From positions 1-12,885 of the forward strand of contig CAJUGF010000040.1 in the NCBI GenBank assembly GCA_910585915.1: a stretch of 12,885 nt of DNA, given 5' to 3'. This DNA is from an uncultured Bacilli bacterium (lineage in GTDB: Bacteria; Bacillota_I; Bacilli_A; RF39; UBA660). This document shows positions 5,900 to 12,885 of this stretch, one piece after another. The stretch's first letter is position 1. Each line of letters opens with the position of its first letter. Made by a program: the position numbers and the translations under genes. Under the pieces are notes generated by a model. The model had not been told where the DNA came from. It did not search any database and saw only the letters and a program-made list of their open reading frames with translations.

Positions 5900-8296
5900 T
5901 TAAATTACAATATTAACAATTTTATTTGGTACATAAATAAACTTCTTTATATCATTACCTTCAATATATTTGACAATATTCTCTAAATTTAAAACTTTTT
6001 CTTTGACTGATTCCATCGTATCTTCTTTTGTAACCCCAACTTCGCCACGAAGTTTCCCATTCACTTGAATTCCAATCACAATAACATCATCCAATATCTT
6101 TGATTCATCATAAACTGGATACTCTTGATTATGAATACTATAAGCATTTCCAATTTCTTCCCATAACTCTTCAGTTAAATGTGGAGCAAAAGGTGCAAGC
6201 AATAATAATAATTGCTCAATATAAAATCTTGGAATTCCCTCATTTTCGATCTTTACAAGAGCATTAGTATACTCCATAATTCTTGACATACAAGTATTAA
6301 ATTGAAACTTTTCAATATCAGTACGAATTGCATAAATCGTTTTATGTAATACTCTATCAATTGCTTCAATCATCTCATTACTATCTTTGATAGCATTCAC
6401 CAAGCGTTCTACTTTGCTATAAAATTTAGAAATAGACTTAATTCCGTCATCTGTCCAAGGTCCACCATCAACATAATTAAACCCAAACATCAAATATCCA
6501 CGCAACACATCTGCACCATACTCTTCTACATATTCCTCTGGTGAAACTGTATTGCCACGACTTTTACTCATTTTTTCTCCATCAGGGCCTAAAATAGTCC
6601 CTTGATGAACTAAAGAAGAAAATGGTTCGCCAAAATTTAAGTATCCTATATCTCTTAACGCTTTTGTAAAGAATCTAGCATATAGCAAATGCATACAAGC
6701 ATGTTCAATCCCACCAACATACATGTCAACTGGTAACATTTGATTAATATAATCAGTTTCAAACGGAGCTCTATCATTTTTAGCATCTGGATATCTCAAA
6801 TAATACCAACTAGAACACACAAAAGTATCTAAAGTATCAACTTCACGATGCGCATCACCACCACATTTTGGACATTTTGTATGGTAGAAAGATTCACAAC
6901 GTTTCAAAGGACTTTCTCCATCTGGACGGAATTCTACATCCATTGGTAAAACAACTGGTAAATCGCTTTCTGGAACGCATACTACCCCACACTTATCACA
7001 ATAAATAATTGGAATCGGAGCCCCCCAATAACGTTGACGGGATACTAACCAATCACGAAGTTTATAAGTAGTAGTTTTCTTCCCAAGCTTCTTTTCTTCT
7101 AACCAAGCATACATCTTCTCTAATGCTTCTTCTTTATTTAACCCATCCAAAAATTCTGAATTAATATGAATACCATCTTCAGTATACGCACTGGCATTAT
7201 TATCAAAATCTTCTGAACTTTCAAGTACTGAAATAATTGGTAAATCAAATTTCTTAGCAAAATCAAAATCTCGTTCATCATGAGCAGGAACCGCCATAAT
7301 AGAACCAGTTCCATAAGTTACTAAAACATAATCACTAATCCAAATTGGAATTTCACGCCCATTAACAGGATTAATCGCATAAGCACCAGTAAAAACACCC
7401 GTCTTTTCTTTTACTGTACTAGTTCTTTCAATCTCACTTTGTTTTGCAGCTTCTAACTTATAAGCTTCTACTGCATTTTTTTGTTCTTCAATAACAATTT
7501 TATCTACCAAAGGATGCTCTGGCGCAAGTACACAATATGTTGCACCAAATAAAGTATCTGCTCGTGTCGTAAATACTTCAAAAGACTCATCACTTCCACT
7601 CACTTTAAAAGTGACATATGCCCCATTACTCTTACCAATCCAATTCCTTTGTAAAACTTTCGTTCTCTCTGGCCAATCCAAAGTATCTAAATCACGCAAC
7701 AATTCTTCTGCATAATCAGTAATTTTAAAGAACCATTGACTCATATTTTTACGGACAACAACTGTTCCACAACGTTCACACTCACCACTAATAACTTGCT
7801 CATTTGCAAGTACTGTATTGCAGGAAGGACAATAATTTACAGGAGCTTCCTTTTTATAAGCAAGACCATGCTCATATAATTTTAAAAACATCCATTGCGT
7901 CCATTTATAATAATCTTCTCGACATGTAACAACTTCATAATTCCAATCCCAAGATCCTCCAATTCTTGATAATTGTCCTTCCATTGTTGCAATGTTTTGC
8001 TCTGTAGAAATTGATGGATGAACTCCAGTCTTTATTGCATAATTCTCAGCTGGTAAACCAAATGCATCAAATCCCATTGGATGAAACAAATTGTATCCAT
8101 TCATCTTTTTAAACCTAGCCCAAGTATCAGCTACTCCAAAATTATACCAATGCCCCAAATGTAATTTAGCACCACTTGGATAACTAAACATTTCTAACAT
8201 ATATAATTTTTTCTTATCACTATTTTTATCGAAATGATACAATCCACTCTCTTTCCATTTTTTTTGCCACTTCTCTTCTATTTTTTTATAATCCAT
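5900..8296 (-). CDS. leuS: Leucyl-tRNA synthetase
   Basis: This class I synthetase of 798 residues (B. subtilis LeuRS has about 804) charges tRNA-Leu in the cytoplasm. Visible hallmarks are the HIGH-type motif HLGH at 46-49, the zinc ligands CPSC...CERC at 156-176, and the CP1 editing domain with TTRADTLFG at 243-251 and VPAHDERD at 336-343. A second Cys pair set follows (CDKC 433-436, CPKC 475-478), then YVGGIEHACMHLLYARF around 526-542 and the KMSKS signature at 575-579. The anticodon-binding and C-terminal domains complete it. The ATG is preceded by AGGATGGTG. It lies 11 bases behind a small membrane-protein gene, and both follow a leucine-specific T-box. Intact and full length. Confidence 0.98.
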   Translation of the reverse strand: MDYKKIEEKWQKKWKESGLYHFDKNSDKKKLYMLEMFSYPSGAKLHLGHWYNFGVADTWARFKKMNGYNLFHPMGFDAFGLPAENYAIKTGVHPSISTEQNIATMEGQLSRIGGSWDWNYEVVTCREDYYKWTQWMFLKLYEHGLAYKKEAPVNYCPSCNTVLANEQVISGECERCGTVVVRKNMSQWFFKITDYAEELLRDLDTLDWPERTKVLQRNWIGKSNGAYVTFKVSGSDESFEVFTTRADTLFGATYCVLAPEHPLVDKIVIEEQKNAVEAYKLEAAKQSEIERTSTVKEKTGVFTGAYAINPVNGREIPIWISDYVLVTYGTGSIMAVPAHDERDFDFAKKFDLPIISVLESSEDFDNNASAYTEDGIHINSEFLDGLNKEEALEKMYAWLEEKKLGKKTTTYKLRDWLVSRQRYWGAPIPIIYCDKCGVVCVPESDLPVVLPMDVEFRPDGESPLKRCESFYHTKCPKCGGDAHREVDTLDTFVCSSWYYLRYPDAKNDRAPFETDYINQMLPVDMYVGGIEHACMHLLYARFFTKALRDIGYLNFGEPFSSLVHQGTILGPDGEKMSKSRGNTVSPEEYVEEYGADVLRGYLMFGFNYVDGGPWTDDGIKSISKFYSKVERLVNAIKDSNEMIEAIDRVLHKTIYAIRTDIEKFQFNTCMSRIMEYTNALVKIENEGIPRFYIEQLLLLLAPFAPHLTEELWEEIGNAYSIHNQEYPVYDESKILDDVIVIGIQVNGKLRGEVGVTKEDTMESVKEKVLNLENIVKYIEGNDIKKFIYVPNKIVNIVI

Positions 8297-8307
8297 AATA
8301 CACCATC

Positions 8308-8667
8308 CTAATCTTTTTTATATTTTTTCTGTAAATATCTTCCATAAATCTCATAAAGAGCATAAATGAGGACAAAAAGTAACACAAATGCAATTACCAG
8401 TCGCCATATCATACTAGTTGGTATCATCATAATAAAAGAGGACACAAACGAAATAATAAAAGCATTAATAAAACTAATACTCCATCCAAGCTTTTTTAAA
8501 TCAACTTTTTTTACATCTAATCGAAACCGATGAAGTAAATAGCTAAACTCTCCAATATTAGAAGATTTCCTTTTTTTCATCTTTCGTTTTAATAAAAATG
8601 AATAAACAAAAAACATAATGAAAAAAACCAAAAAAAACCAAATTAATTGATACATAAATTCATTCAT
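8308..8667 (-). CDS. Small membrane protein of unknown function, T-box-regulated with leuS
   Basis: This 119-residue protein is not recognised as a named family. It has an N-terminal hydrophobic segment (about residues 6-27), a basic cytoplasmic-type stretch KRKMKKRK, a middle soluble part with FSYLLHRFRLDVKKVDLKKLGW, then two close hydrophobic segments (about 62-82 and 87-108) and a basic tail. This suggests three membrane spans. I chose the ATG at 8667, which has the strong RBS AGAAAGGGA; a longer reading to 8733 would run through the T-box terminator and is not credible. It sits between the leucine T-box and leuS, 11 bases from the latter, so it should be made with leuS when uncharged tRNA-Leu accumulates. 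Confidence 0.82.
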   Translation of the reverse strand: MNEFMYQLIWFFLVFFIMFFVYSFLLKRKMKKRKSSNIGEFSYLLHRFRLDVKKVDLKKLGWSISFINAFIISFVSSFIMMIPTSMIWRLVIAFVLLFVLIYALYEIYGRYLQKKYKKD

Positions 8668-8687
8668 AAGTATTCCCTTTCTAAAAT

Positions 8688-8722
8688 AAAAAAGCAATAA
8701 CATCCATAAGGACGAAATTGCT
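8688..8722 (-). terminator. T-box-controlled terminator of the leuS leader
   Basis: On the minus strand AGCAAT-TTC-GTCC pairs with GGAT-GTT-ATTGCT across a TTAT loop and is followed by TTTTT. The 5' arm overlaps the end of the T-box element, as required for mutually exclusive terminator and antiterminator forms. Confidence 0.85.
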
Positions 8723-8887
8723 CGTGGTACCACCTTAATTCCTAGTAAATAAAACTAGCTCAAAAACTGGTAAGGAAGTTACTCCAACACATCCAAAAGC
8801 AAGTTCGTATTCTTCTTATGTTTATTTTCACCAACCATAAACTCTCTAAAAAAAGAATAAAATACTACTACTCTTTCTTCATCGCTT
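8688..8887 (-). promoter_or_regulatory. T-box riboswitch of the leuS operon, specifier CTT (Leu)
   Basis: Read on the minus strand, the leader begins with GATGAAGAAAGAGTAGTAG, typical of the T-box 5' end. It has the distal-loop elements AGAGAG and GGTTGGTGAAAATAAAC, a stem TATTCTT/AAGAATA, then GAA-CTT-G (specifier at 8801-8803, followed by the expected purine). The T-box AAGGTGGTACCACG (complement of 8723-8736) and a terminator follow. CTT is a leucine codon, agreeing with leuS two genes downstream. The TGGT bulge fits a discriminator A, as in tRNA-Leu. Uncharged tRNA-Leu should stabilise the antiterminator and allow transcription. Confidence 0.93.
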
Positions 8888-8893
8888 AAAATG

Positions 8894-8922
8894 ATTATAA
8901 AAAAAAGAAAACAATTTTTCAA
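8894..8922 (-). promoter_or_regulatory. Promoter of the T-box-leuS operon
   Basis: The minus strand has TTGAAA, a 17-base spacer and a perfect TATAAT. The predicted start near 8887 lies at the first bases of the T-box leader. Position, spacing and sequence all agree. Confidence 0.85.
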
Positions 8923-8944
8923 GTATAAATACATTCTATAACAA

Positions 8945-9442
8945 TTAATTCAATTCAACTTTTTCCTTTATCCTCACTTGATAACTATGCTCTTTTACCT
9001 GATAAGAAACCGTATCTCCTACTTTTCTATGATACAAAGATTTTCCAAGAGGACTATTAATAGAAACATCTTGAATTTGATTTTCATGATTTAAATCAGG
9101 TGTTGTAGCTATTAATTTAAAAATTTCTTCTTCAATATCGTCTTCTTCATAAATCATATCTACTTTAACAATATCTCCAATATCTACTAAACGAACATCC
9201 CCTAAACTTTCAACAATCTCAATACAATTTAATTTTTGCTTCATTTGTGAAATATCTCTCATTAAAGCCATTTCCTTTAACTCAGCTTGATATAAAGTCG
9301 GATTATCATGCCAAGTATCTCCTTGATAAATTGCATCAGCTCCTTTATAAATTCGAAGTTCTGCAAGTTCTTTTTCTTTTTTCTCAATTTCTTTTAAATA
9401 ATCTTCATAACCAGCTTGATTTAATTTTATCTTTTCTTCCAC
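8945..9442 (-). CDS. GreA/GreB family transcription elongation factor, atypical tip
   Basis: This 165-residue protein has the two-part layout of Gre factors. The N-terminal part is a helical coiled coil, with a tip between helices around residues 40-50. The C-terminal part is an FKBP-like domain with INSPLGKSLYHRKVGDTVSY (about 127-146). Gre factors enter the RNA polymerase secondary channel and stimulate transcript cleavage in backtracked complexes. The usual tip, G-D-L-S-E-N-A-E-Y or similar with two acidic residues three apart, is here GDTWHDNPTLY, with D42 and D46 four apart. Cleavage activity is therefore uncertain. The start is a GTG at 9442 with AGAAGG eight bases upstream; no in-frame ATG is near. 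It is divergent from the SDR gene and has its own promoter. It may be a paralogue of a standard GreA encoded elsewhere. Confidence 0.88.
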   Translation of the reverse strand: MEEKIKLNQAGYEDYLKEIEKKEKELAELRIYKGADAIYQGDTWHDNPTLYQAELKEMALMRDISQMKQKLNCIEIVESLGDVRLVDIGDIVKVDMIYEEDDIEEEIFKLIATTPDLNHENQIQDVSINSPLGKSLYHRKVGDTVSYQVKEHSYQVRIKEKVELN

Positions 9443-9501
9443 GTTAAATGCCTTCTCTCTTCAAAAAAGTAATTAACGATCCTTTGCAACTAAGTAAACC
9501 T

Positions 9502-9529
9502 ATTATAACATATAAATATATTCTGTAAA
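9502..9529 (-). promoter_or_regulatory. Promoter of the Gre-family gene
   Basis: The minus strand reads TTTACA, a 16-base spacer and TATAAT, with TGT directly before the -10. It lies about 60 bases upstream of the GTG start, within the divergent intergenic region. No comparably good plus-strand promoter for the SDR gene is seen here; a lone TATATT at 9553-9558 has no convincing -35. Confidence 0.75.
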
Positions 9530-9575
9530 TAATTATCGTTTTACTCATAAACTATATTTAGATTAGGATGATTTA

Positions 9576-10496
9576 ATGAAAAATAAATATAACTTTGGTA
9601 GAGATACCTACATTTATAACAACCAAGAAGGAGTAAAGATATCTAAATATCAAGTAATGGCCCCACCCCAAGAACAAAAAAACTTAGTAGGACTAGAATA
9701 CTTAATGGACCCACTTCCTATTTTTGATAATCCAAATTATAAAGGAAGTGAAAAATTAAAAGACAAAGTAATTATTATTACAGGTGGAGATAGTGGCTTA
9801 GGACGTGCTGCTTCCATTGCTTTTGCTAAAGAAGGGGCCAATATCGTTATACCATATTATAATGAACATAAAGACGCCAAAGAAACTCAAAAGCAGATTC
9901 AAAAATATGGGAGACAATGTTTATTAATCTCTGGAGACCTATCAGATCCAACATTTTCTAAAGAAATCGTAAAGAAAACATTAAACTGCTATGGAAAAAT
10001 TGATATCTTAGTTAATAATGCTGGCGTTCAATATCAATCGAATTCCTTAGAAGAAATAGACGATGAACAATTTGATTGGACAATGAAAGTAAATGTTTAT
10101 GGTATGTTTTATTTGACAAAAGAATGCTTACCTCACTTAAAAGAAGGGGCATCTATTATCAATCTTACATCCATTACAGCATTTGAAGGAGATCCCCAAT
10201 TAATTGATTATGTTACCACAAAAGGTGCAATCGTTGGATTTACTCGCTCCCTTGCCAAAAATTTAGCACTCAAAAAAATTAGAGTAAACGCTATCGCTCC
10301 AGGATTTTTTTGGACTCCACTTCAACCCAATTGTTGGGAAGCTTTAAAAATTCCTACCCTAGGTGCAAACTCTCCAATGGGAAGAGGAGCTATGCCCTAT
10401 GAACTAGCACCTACATTTGTTTTCCTAGCAAGTGAAGATTCTAGTTACTTAACAGGTCAAGTAATTCATGTAAATGGTGGAGAAATCATGCCATAG
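9576..10496 (+). CDS. SDR family oxidoreductase (general stress protein 39 / YhdF type)
   Basis: This 306-residue NAD(P)-dependent short-chain dehydrogenase/reductase carries the long N-terminal extension (about 60 residues, with MAPPQEQ and LMDPLPIF) that marks the Gsp39/YdaD/YhdF subgroup. The Rossmann motif TGGDSGLG is at 69-76, NNAG at 147-150, and the catalytic Ser199, Tyr212 and Lys216 (YVTTK) are all present, so it should be active. HVNGG near the C-terminus is also typical. The substrate cannot be read from sequence. In Bacillus the relatives belong to the sigma-B general stress regulon, but I see no sigma-B promoter. The ATG is preceded by AGGATGAT. The gene is divergent from the Gre factor and followed by an unknown gene with its own promoter. 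Confidence 0.95.
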   Translation: MKNKYNFGRDTYIYNNQEGVKISKYQVMAPPQEQKNLVGLEYLMDPLPIFDNPNYKGSEKLKDKVIIITGGDSGLGRAASIAFAKEGANIVIPYYNEHKDAKETQKQIQKYGRQCLLISGDLSDPTFSKEIVKKTLNCYGKIDILVNNAGVQYQSNSLEEIDDEQFDWTMKVNVYGMFYLTKECLPHLKEGASIINLTSITAFEGDPQLIDYVTTKGAIVGFTRSLAKNLALKKIRVNAIAPGFFWTPLQPNCWEALKIPTLGANSPMGRGAMPYELAPTFVFLASEDSSYLTGQVIHVNGGEIMP

Positions 10497-10525
10497 TTGC
10501 TCCCTCAAAAATAACATGATAGAAT
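10497..10525 (+). promoter_or_regulatory. Promoter of the 233-residue unknown gene
   Basis: TTGCTC, a 17-base spacer and TAGAAT with TGA directly before it (extended -10) begin one base after the SDR stop codon, 24 bases upstream of the next ATG. The spacing and extended -10 make it credible, so the downstream gene is probably transcribed independently of the SDR gene. Confidence 0.6.
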
Positions 10526-10548
10526 AGAAAAAATAAAGAGGAATTACT

Positions 10549-11250
10549 ATGGAAAACAAAAAATACAAAGTAAATAGAAAAGATATATGGGTTGGTGAAG
10601 TTTCTCAAACGGATAGAATATATCGTTATAATGGAGAAGGAAACTTGTTTCGTACAAAACCAGGTGAATTAAACACCTCTGCTTGGTTCTCTTATAGAAG
10701 TATGCTATTTGTCCCAGATGAAAATAGGATGTCAAATGATTTGCTATATAAAAGTCCCAACTATCCAGTACTAAATATTACAAATGATGACACTTGCTTA
10801 AATCTAGGTAAAAACAGTGTTGTAATAAGAGATATTTGCAACTTAGAAAAATTACTTGAATACTTTGGCTTTAATCAAGAATTAACTTTTGAAGATATAA
10901 TAAAAATTAAACAAACATTTTTCACAAGATCCTTTGTAGAAAATAATTGTTATTTATTTGGTTTAAAAGAAGTCATGGCAGAAGATATAACCTTCTATAA
11001 CAATAATAGAATAATTACAGACCCATTAGAAATAGAAAAAAGAAAAAGAGATTTTAGATACAGACAATTATCTGGCCACAGATTATTTACTAGCATTCCT
11101 GAAAAAATATTGCCCGAAGATTATTGGGATGTACTAATAGACAGAGGAGAAGATATAGAAATTTACACAAACTATCTTTTTCTCAAAATGAAAAATATGA
11201 AAAATGCTTTCACACCACATCCTGGTGAAGGAAGAATTAGAAAATTATAA
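10549..11250 (+). CDS. Hypothetical protein, 233 residues, no recognised family
   Basis: I recognise no domain. The protein is soluble in appearance: there is no signal peptide or hydrophobic segment. It is rich in aromatic and charged residues. The N-terminal half looks beta-rich (RIYRYNGEGNLFRTKPGE, SAWFSYRSMLFVPDEN). A helical stretch lies around 98-120 (LEKLLEYFGF, FEDIIKIKQ). The C-terminal half carries a cluster RKRDFRYRQLSGHRLF (about 167-182), IPEKILPEDYW and a basic tail. Three Cys residues are scattered and form no zinc pattern. The ATG has AGAGGA upstream and a separate promoter, and a bidirectional terminator follows at once, so this is a single-gene unit. Open frame, signals and normal codon use make it a real gene; function is unknown. 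Confidence 0.8.
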   Translation: MENKKYKVNRKDIWVGEVSQTDRIYRYNGEGNLFRTKPGELNTSAWFSYRSMLFVPDENRMSNDLLYKSPNYPVLNITNDDTCLNLGKNSVVIRDICNLEKLLEYFGFNQELTFEDIIKIKQTFFTRSFVENNCYLFGLKEVMAEDITFYNNNRIITDPLEIEKRKRDFRYRQLSGHRLFTSIPEKILPEDYWDVLIDRGEDIEIYTNYLFLKMKNMKNAFTPHPGEGRIRKL

Positions 11251-11280
11251 AAAAAGAACCAGCAAAAGATGGTTCTTTTT
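11251..11280. terminator. Bidirectional intrinsic terminator
   Basis: AAAAAGAACCA, an eight-base loop and TGGTTCTTTTT form an 11-bp stem with T runs on both strands. It directly follows the stop of the plus-strand unknown gene and lies 16 bases after the stop of the minus-strand surface-protein gene, so it serves both. Confidence 0.9.
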
Positions 11281-11296
11281 CTAACATATGAAAAGA

Positions 11297-12885
11297 TTAA
11301 CGATAATTAATATTTTTATTTGTATTACCAGTGATAGAACATCCATTATTTGTAAAAGTACTACTACCAACAATGTCTACTCCTCCAACACAATTAGTAG
11401 TATTACATAAATTTGCGTTAATAATTCCACTATTCAAAATACATGTTGCTCCATTTACCTCTAAAGCTCCAATTGTACTTTTAGCAAAATTATTTGTAAA
11501 AGAACAATTAGTTAAGGTAATCTGAGCTTTATCATTAACAACAACCCCACCAGTATATATATCTGCTATATTGGAAGTAATTTTAACATTGTTAAAATTA
11601 CCCAATGCATTGCTACCTGTAATATGAACTGCACCTCCACGACCTCTAGCATAGTTATTTGATATTTCTGCATCTTTAATAGAAATATTTTTCGTATTAG
11701 AAAAAGTAACCCCAGCGCCGTTATAAGATTGATTAGACTGAATTGCTCCTCCTTGCATCGTAAATGTAGTATCCTCATAAGAATAAATTCCTCCACCAAA
11801 ACCATGATAAGTGGCTGAAACTGTTTTATTTCCAATAATCGAAGTATCTACTAAATTAATGTTCGCTCCACTACTAAAAATTCCTGCTCCCTCTTGAAGA
11901 GATCTATTATTTTGAATAAGTGAATTATTAGCATACAAAGTACTACCTGAAGTAACTATAATTCCTCCACCTGTATTATTCGTATTATTAGAATTTTGAA
12001 TATAAGTATCATATAAAGTAAGAGAAGAATTGAAATCCTCTACATGGAGTAAAGTCCCCCTCGCAGCAACATTTTTTCCATCAAAAGTAAGAGAAGAAAT
12101 TAAAACTTTATTTCCAGCATTAACATACAACATATCTCCCAATGTAAATCCATTACCACGAGAAATTGTATGATGAGTACTTCCAACATTTTGCAACGTT
12201 ACAGACTTATTTTGAACATTAAAGCTAAGCTGATTATTTAACACAATATCACTAAGAAGATTTATAACACCGCCATTTTTTACATTATTATATCCAGCTT
12301 GAATCGTTGCTAAAGGAGCACTAGAACTTCCACAGGCACCATCATTACCACTACTTGATATATACACATTCTCATAAGCTATACACACAGAATGATCAGT
12401 TACATCACTCATCCAACCAGCAGTATCCTCTACTTTAAAATAAATAGTATAAGATCCATCTATCAAATTAGTAAAAGTATACATATCTGATGTTGAACTA
12501 ACCCAATTAACACTATCTTTACTATAATAATAAGTTTTTATCTTACTATGATCATCATGAGCATTTACTTGAATATTAATAGAATTTCCATCACGCAAAA
12601 CAGTAGCAGATCGTACAAAAGGTGAAACAATATCCACATAAAATGCTCCACTACATTGAACATCACTTGTATTTCCAGCATTATCTGTAACAATACTACA
12701 GACCCTCTGAGCACTGGCATTACTTCCAAATTCTACTACATAACTATTATTACTGATTGTTGCATTCGTTCCAGGTGTACAACTTCCATCAGTAGTAACA
12801 CAATACTTAGCACTAGAAACTCCACTACCGTCATCACTTAATGATACCTTTAAACTTAAATTCTTATACCATCCATTATTTCCCA
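11297..12885 (-). CDS. Large surface protein, Ig-like domains plus right-handed beta-helix (5'-truncated by window)
   Basis: The frame is open from the stop at 11297 to the right edge, giving about 528 visible C-terminal residues; a GTG at 12637 is internal, not the start. The first 82 visible residues form a bacterial Ig-like module (DDGSGVSSAKYC, CVTTDGSC, VTDNAGNTSD) with paired Cys. Residues 83-170 form a second module (VEDTAGWMSD). From about 172, VYISSSGNDG starts a right-handed beta-helix of the pectate-lyase/Pmp-like type, with repeating Asn-rich turns and GGGI/GGAV rungs (GGGIYSY, GRGGAVHI). It should be secreted and may act in adhesion or glycan binding. It ends shortly after the last rungs with no LPXTG motif or C-terminal hydrophobic anchor, so any anchor must be N-terminal. 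Enzymatic activity is not evident. Confidence 0.88.
   Translation of the reverse strand, partial: GNNGWYKNLSLKVSLSDDGSGVSSAKYCVTTDGSCTPGTNATISNNSYVVEFGSNASAQRVCSIVTDNAGNTSDVQCSGAFYVDIVSPFVRSATVLRDGNSINIQVNAHDDHSKIKTYYYSKDSVNWVSSTSDMYTFTNLIDGSYTIYFKVEDTAGWMSDVTDHSVCIAYENVYISSSGNDGACGSSSAPLATIQAGYNNVKNGGVINLLSDIVLNNQLSFNVQNKSVTLQNVGSTHHTISRGNGFTLGDMLYVNAGNKVLISSLTFDGKNVAARGTLLHVEDFNSSLTLYDTYIQNSNNTNNTGGGIIVTSGSTLYANNSLIQNNRSLQEGAGIFSSGANINLVDTSIIGNKTVSATYHGFGGGIYSYEDTTFTMQGGAIQSNQSYNGAGVTFSNTKNISIKDAEISNNYARGRGGAVHITGSNALGNFNNVKITSNIADIYTGGVVVNDKAQITLTNCSFTNNFAKSTIGALEVNGATCILNSGIINANLCNTTNCVGGVDIVGSSTFTNNGCSITGNTNKNINYR

Noticed and set aside
8668..8733. N-terminal extension of the membrane protein before leuS
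   Set aside because: The extra 22 residues would be encoded by the T-box terminator and antiterminator, without an RBS. The ATG at 8667 with AGAAAGGGA is clearly better.
8899..8920. Weak hairpin GAAAA-ATTG-TTTTC with eight T after the Gre gene (minus strand)
   Set aside because: The stem is only five mostly A-T pairs and lies in the spacer of the leuS operon promoter; a functional terminator is possible but not supported well enough.
11566..11835. Overlapping frames within the surface-protein gene and other genes (for example 983-1177, 9247-9447, 10547-10735, 11331-11525, 12656-12841)
   Set aside because: They lie inside well-supported genes, lack ribosome binding sites and encode no recognisable domain; they are by-products of low-complexity coding sequence.
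12635..12637. Start of the beta-helix protein at a GTG
   Set aside because: The same frame continues open to the right edge with a coherent Ig-like domain and there is no RBS, so this is an internal Val codon.

Overview
The window comes from a very AT-rich, low-GC Gram-positive bacterium. It uses the standard code (TGA is a stop, TGG encodes Trp), GGAGG/AAGGTGA-type ribosome binding sites and T-box leaders on aminoacyl-tRNA synthetase transcription units. A Cse60 homologue, a SpoVB/MurJ-type flippase, the YtxH/DUF948 pair and a Cys-paired Ig-like surface protein point to a Bacilli-class, probably gut-associated and possibly spore-forming lineage. That placement is inference; no rRNA or tRNA gene is present.

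Layout, left to right. Positions 1-9 equal the 3' end of the common Illumina adapter, so true genomic sequence may begin at 10. A T-box leader on the minus strand (10-193) controls a gene off the left edge; its specifier candidate is GTT (Val). A minus-strand operon (2577 down to 212) encodes a lipoprotein, an acidic low-complexity protein, a DUF948 membrane protein and a YtxH protein, with overlapping or nearly touching ends, from one good promoter at 2602-2630. trmB (minus) is divergent from a small Met/Pro/Gln-rich coiled-coil protein (plus). That gene's terminator lies inside the last codons of a convergent flippase gene, which is translationally linked to cse60.

Further right, a promoter, RBS and start codon on the plus strand lead into half of a Listeria-Bacteroides (InlB B-type) repeat that is in the wrong frame: a gene remnant at 5721-5881. 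A bidirectional terminator separates it from leuS. leuS is preceded by a 119-residue membrane protein, and both lie behind a second T-box (8688-8887, specifier CTT for Leu) with a consensus promoter. Next are a Gre-family factor with an unusual tip sequence (minus) and, divergently, an SDR oxidoreductase of the general stress protein 39 type followed by an unrecognised 233-residue protein (plus). A second bidirectional terminator closes that unit against the 3' end of a large beta-helix surface protein that runs off the right edge.

The genes cover translation (leuS, trmB, two T-boxes), envelope and sporulation functions (flippase, Cse60, coat-like protein, lipoprotein operon), stress (YtxH, SDR, Gre factor) and host or environment contact (beta-helix protein, repeat remnant). 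No CRISPR array, insertion sequence, phage gene or tRNA was seen. I did not find a clearly new multi-gene system. The best leads are the lipoprotein/YtxH operon, the leucine-regulated membrane protein before leuS, the altered Gre factor and the orphan 233-residue protein.
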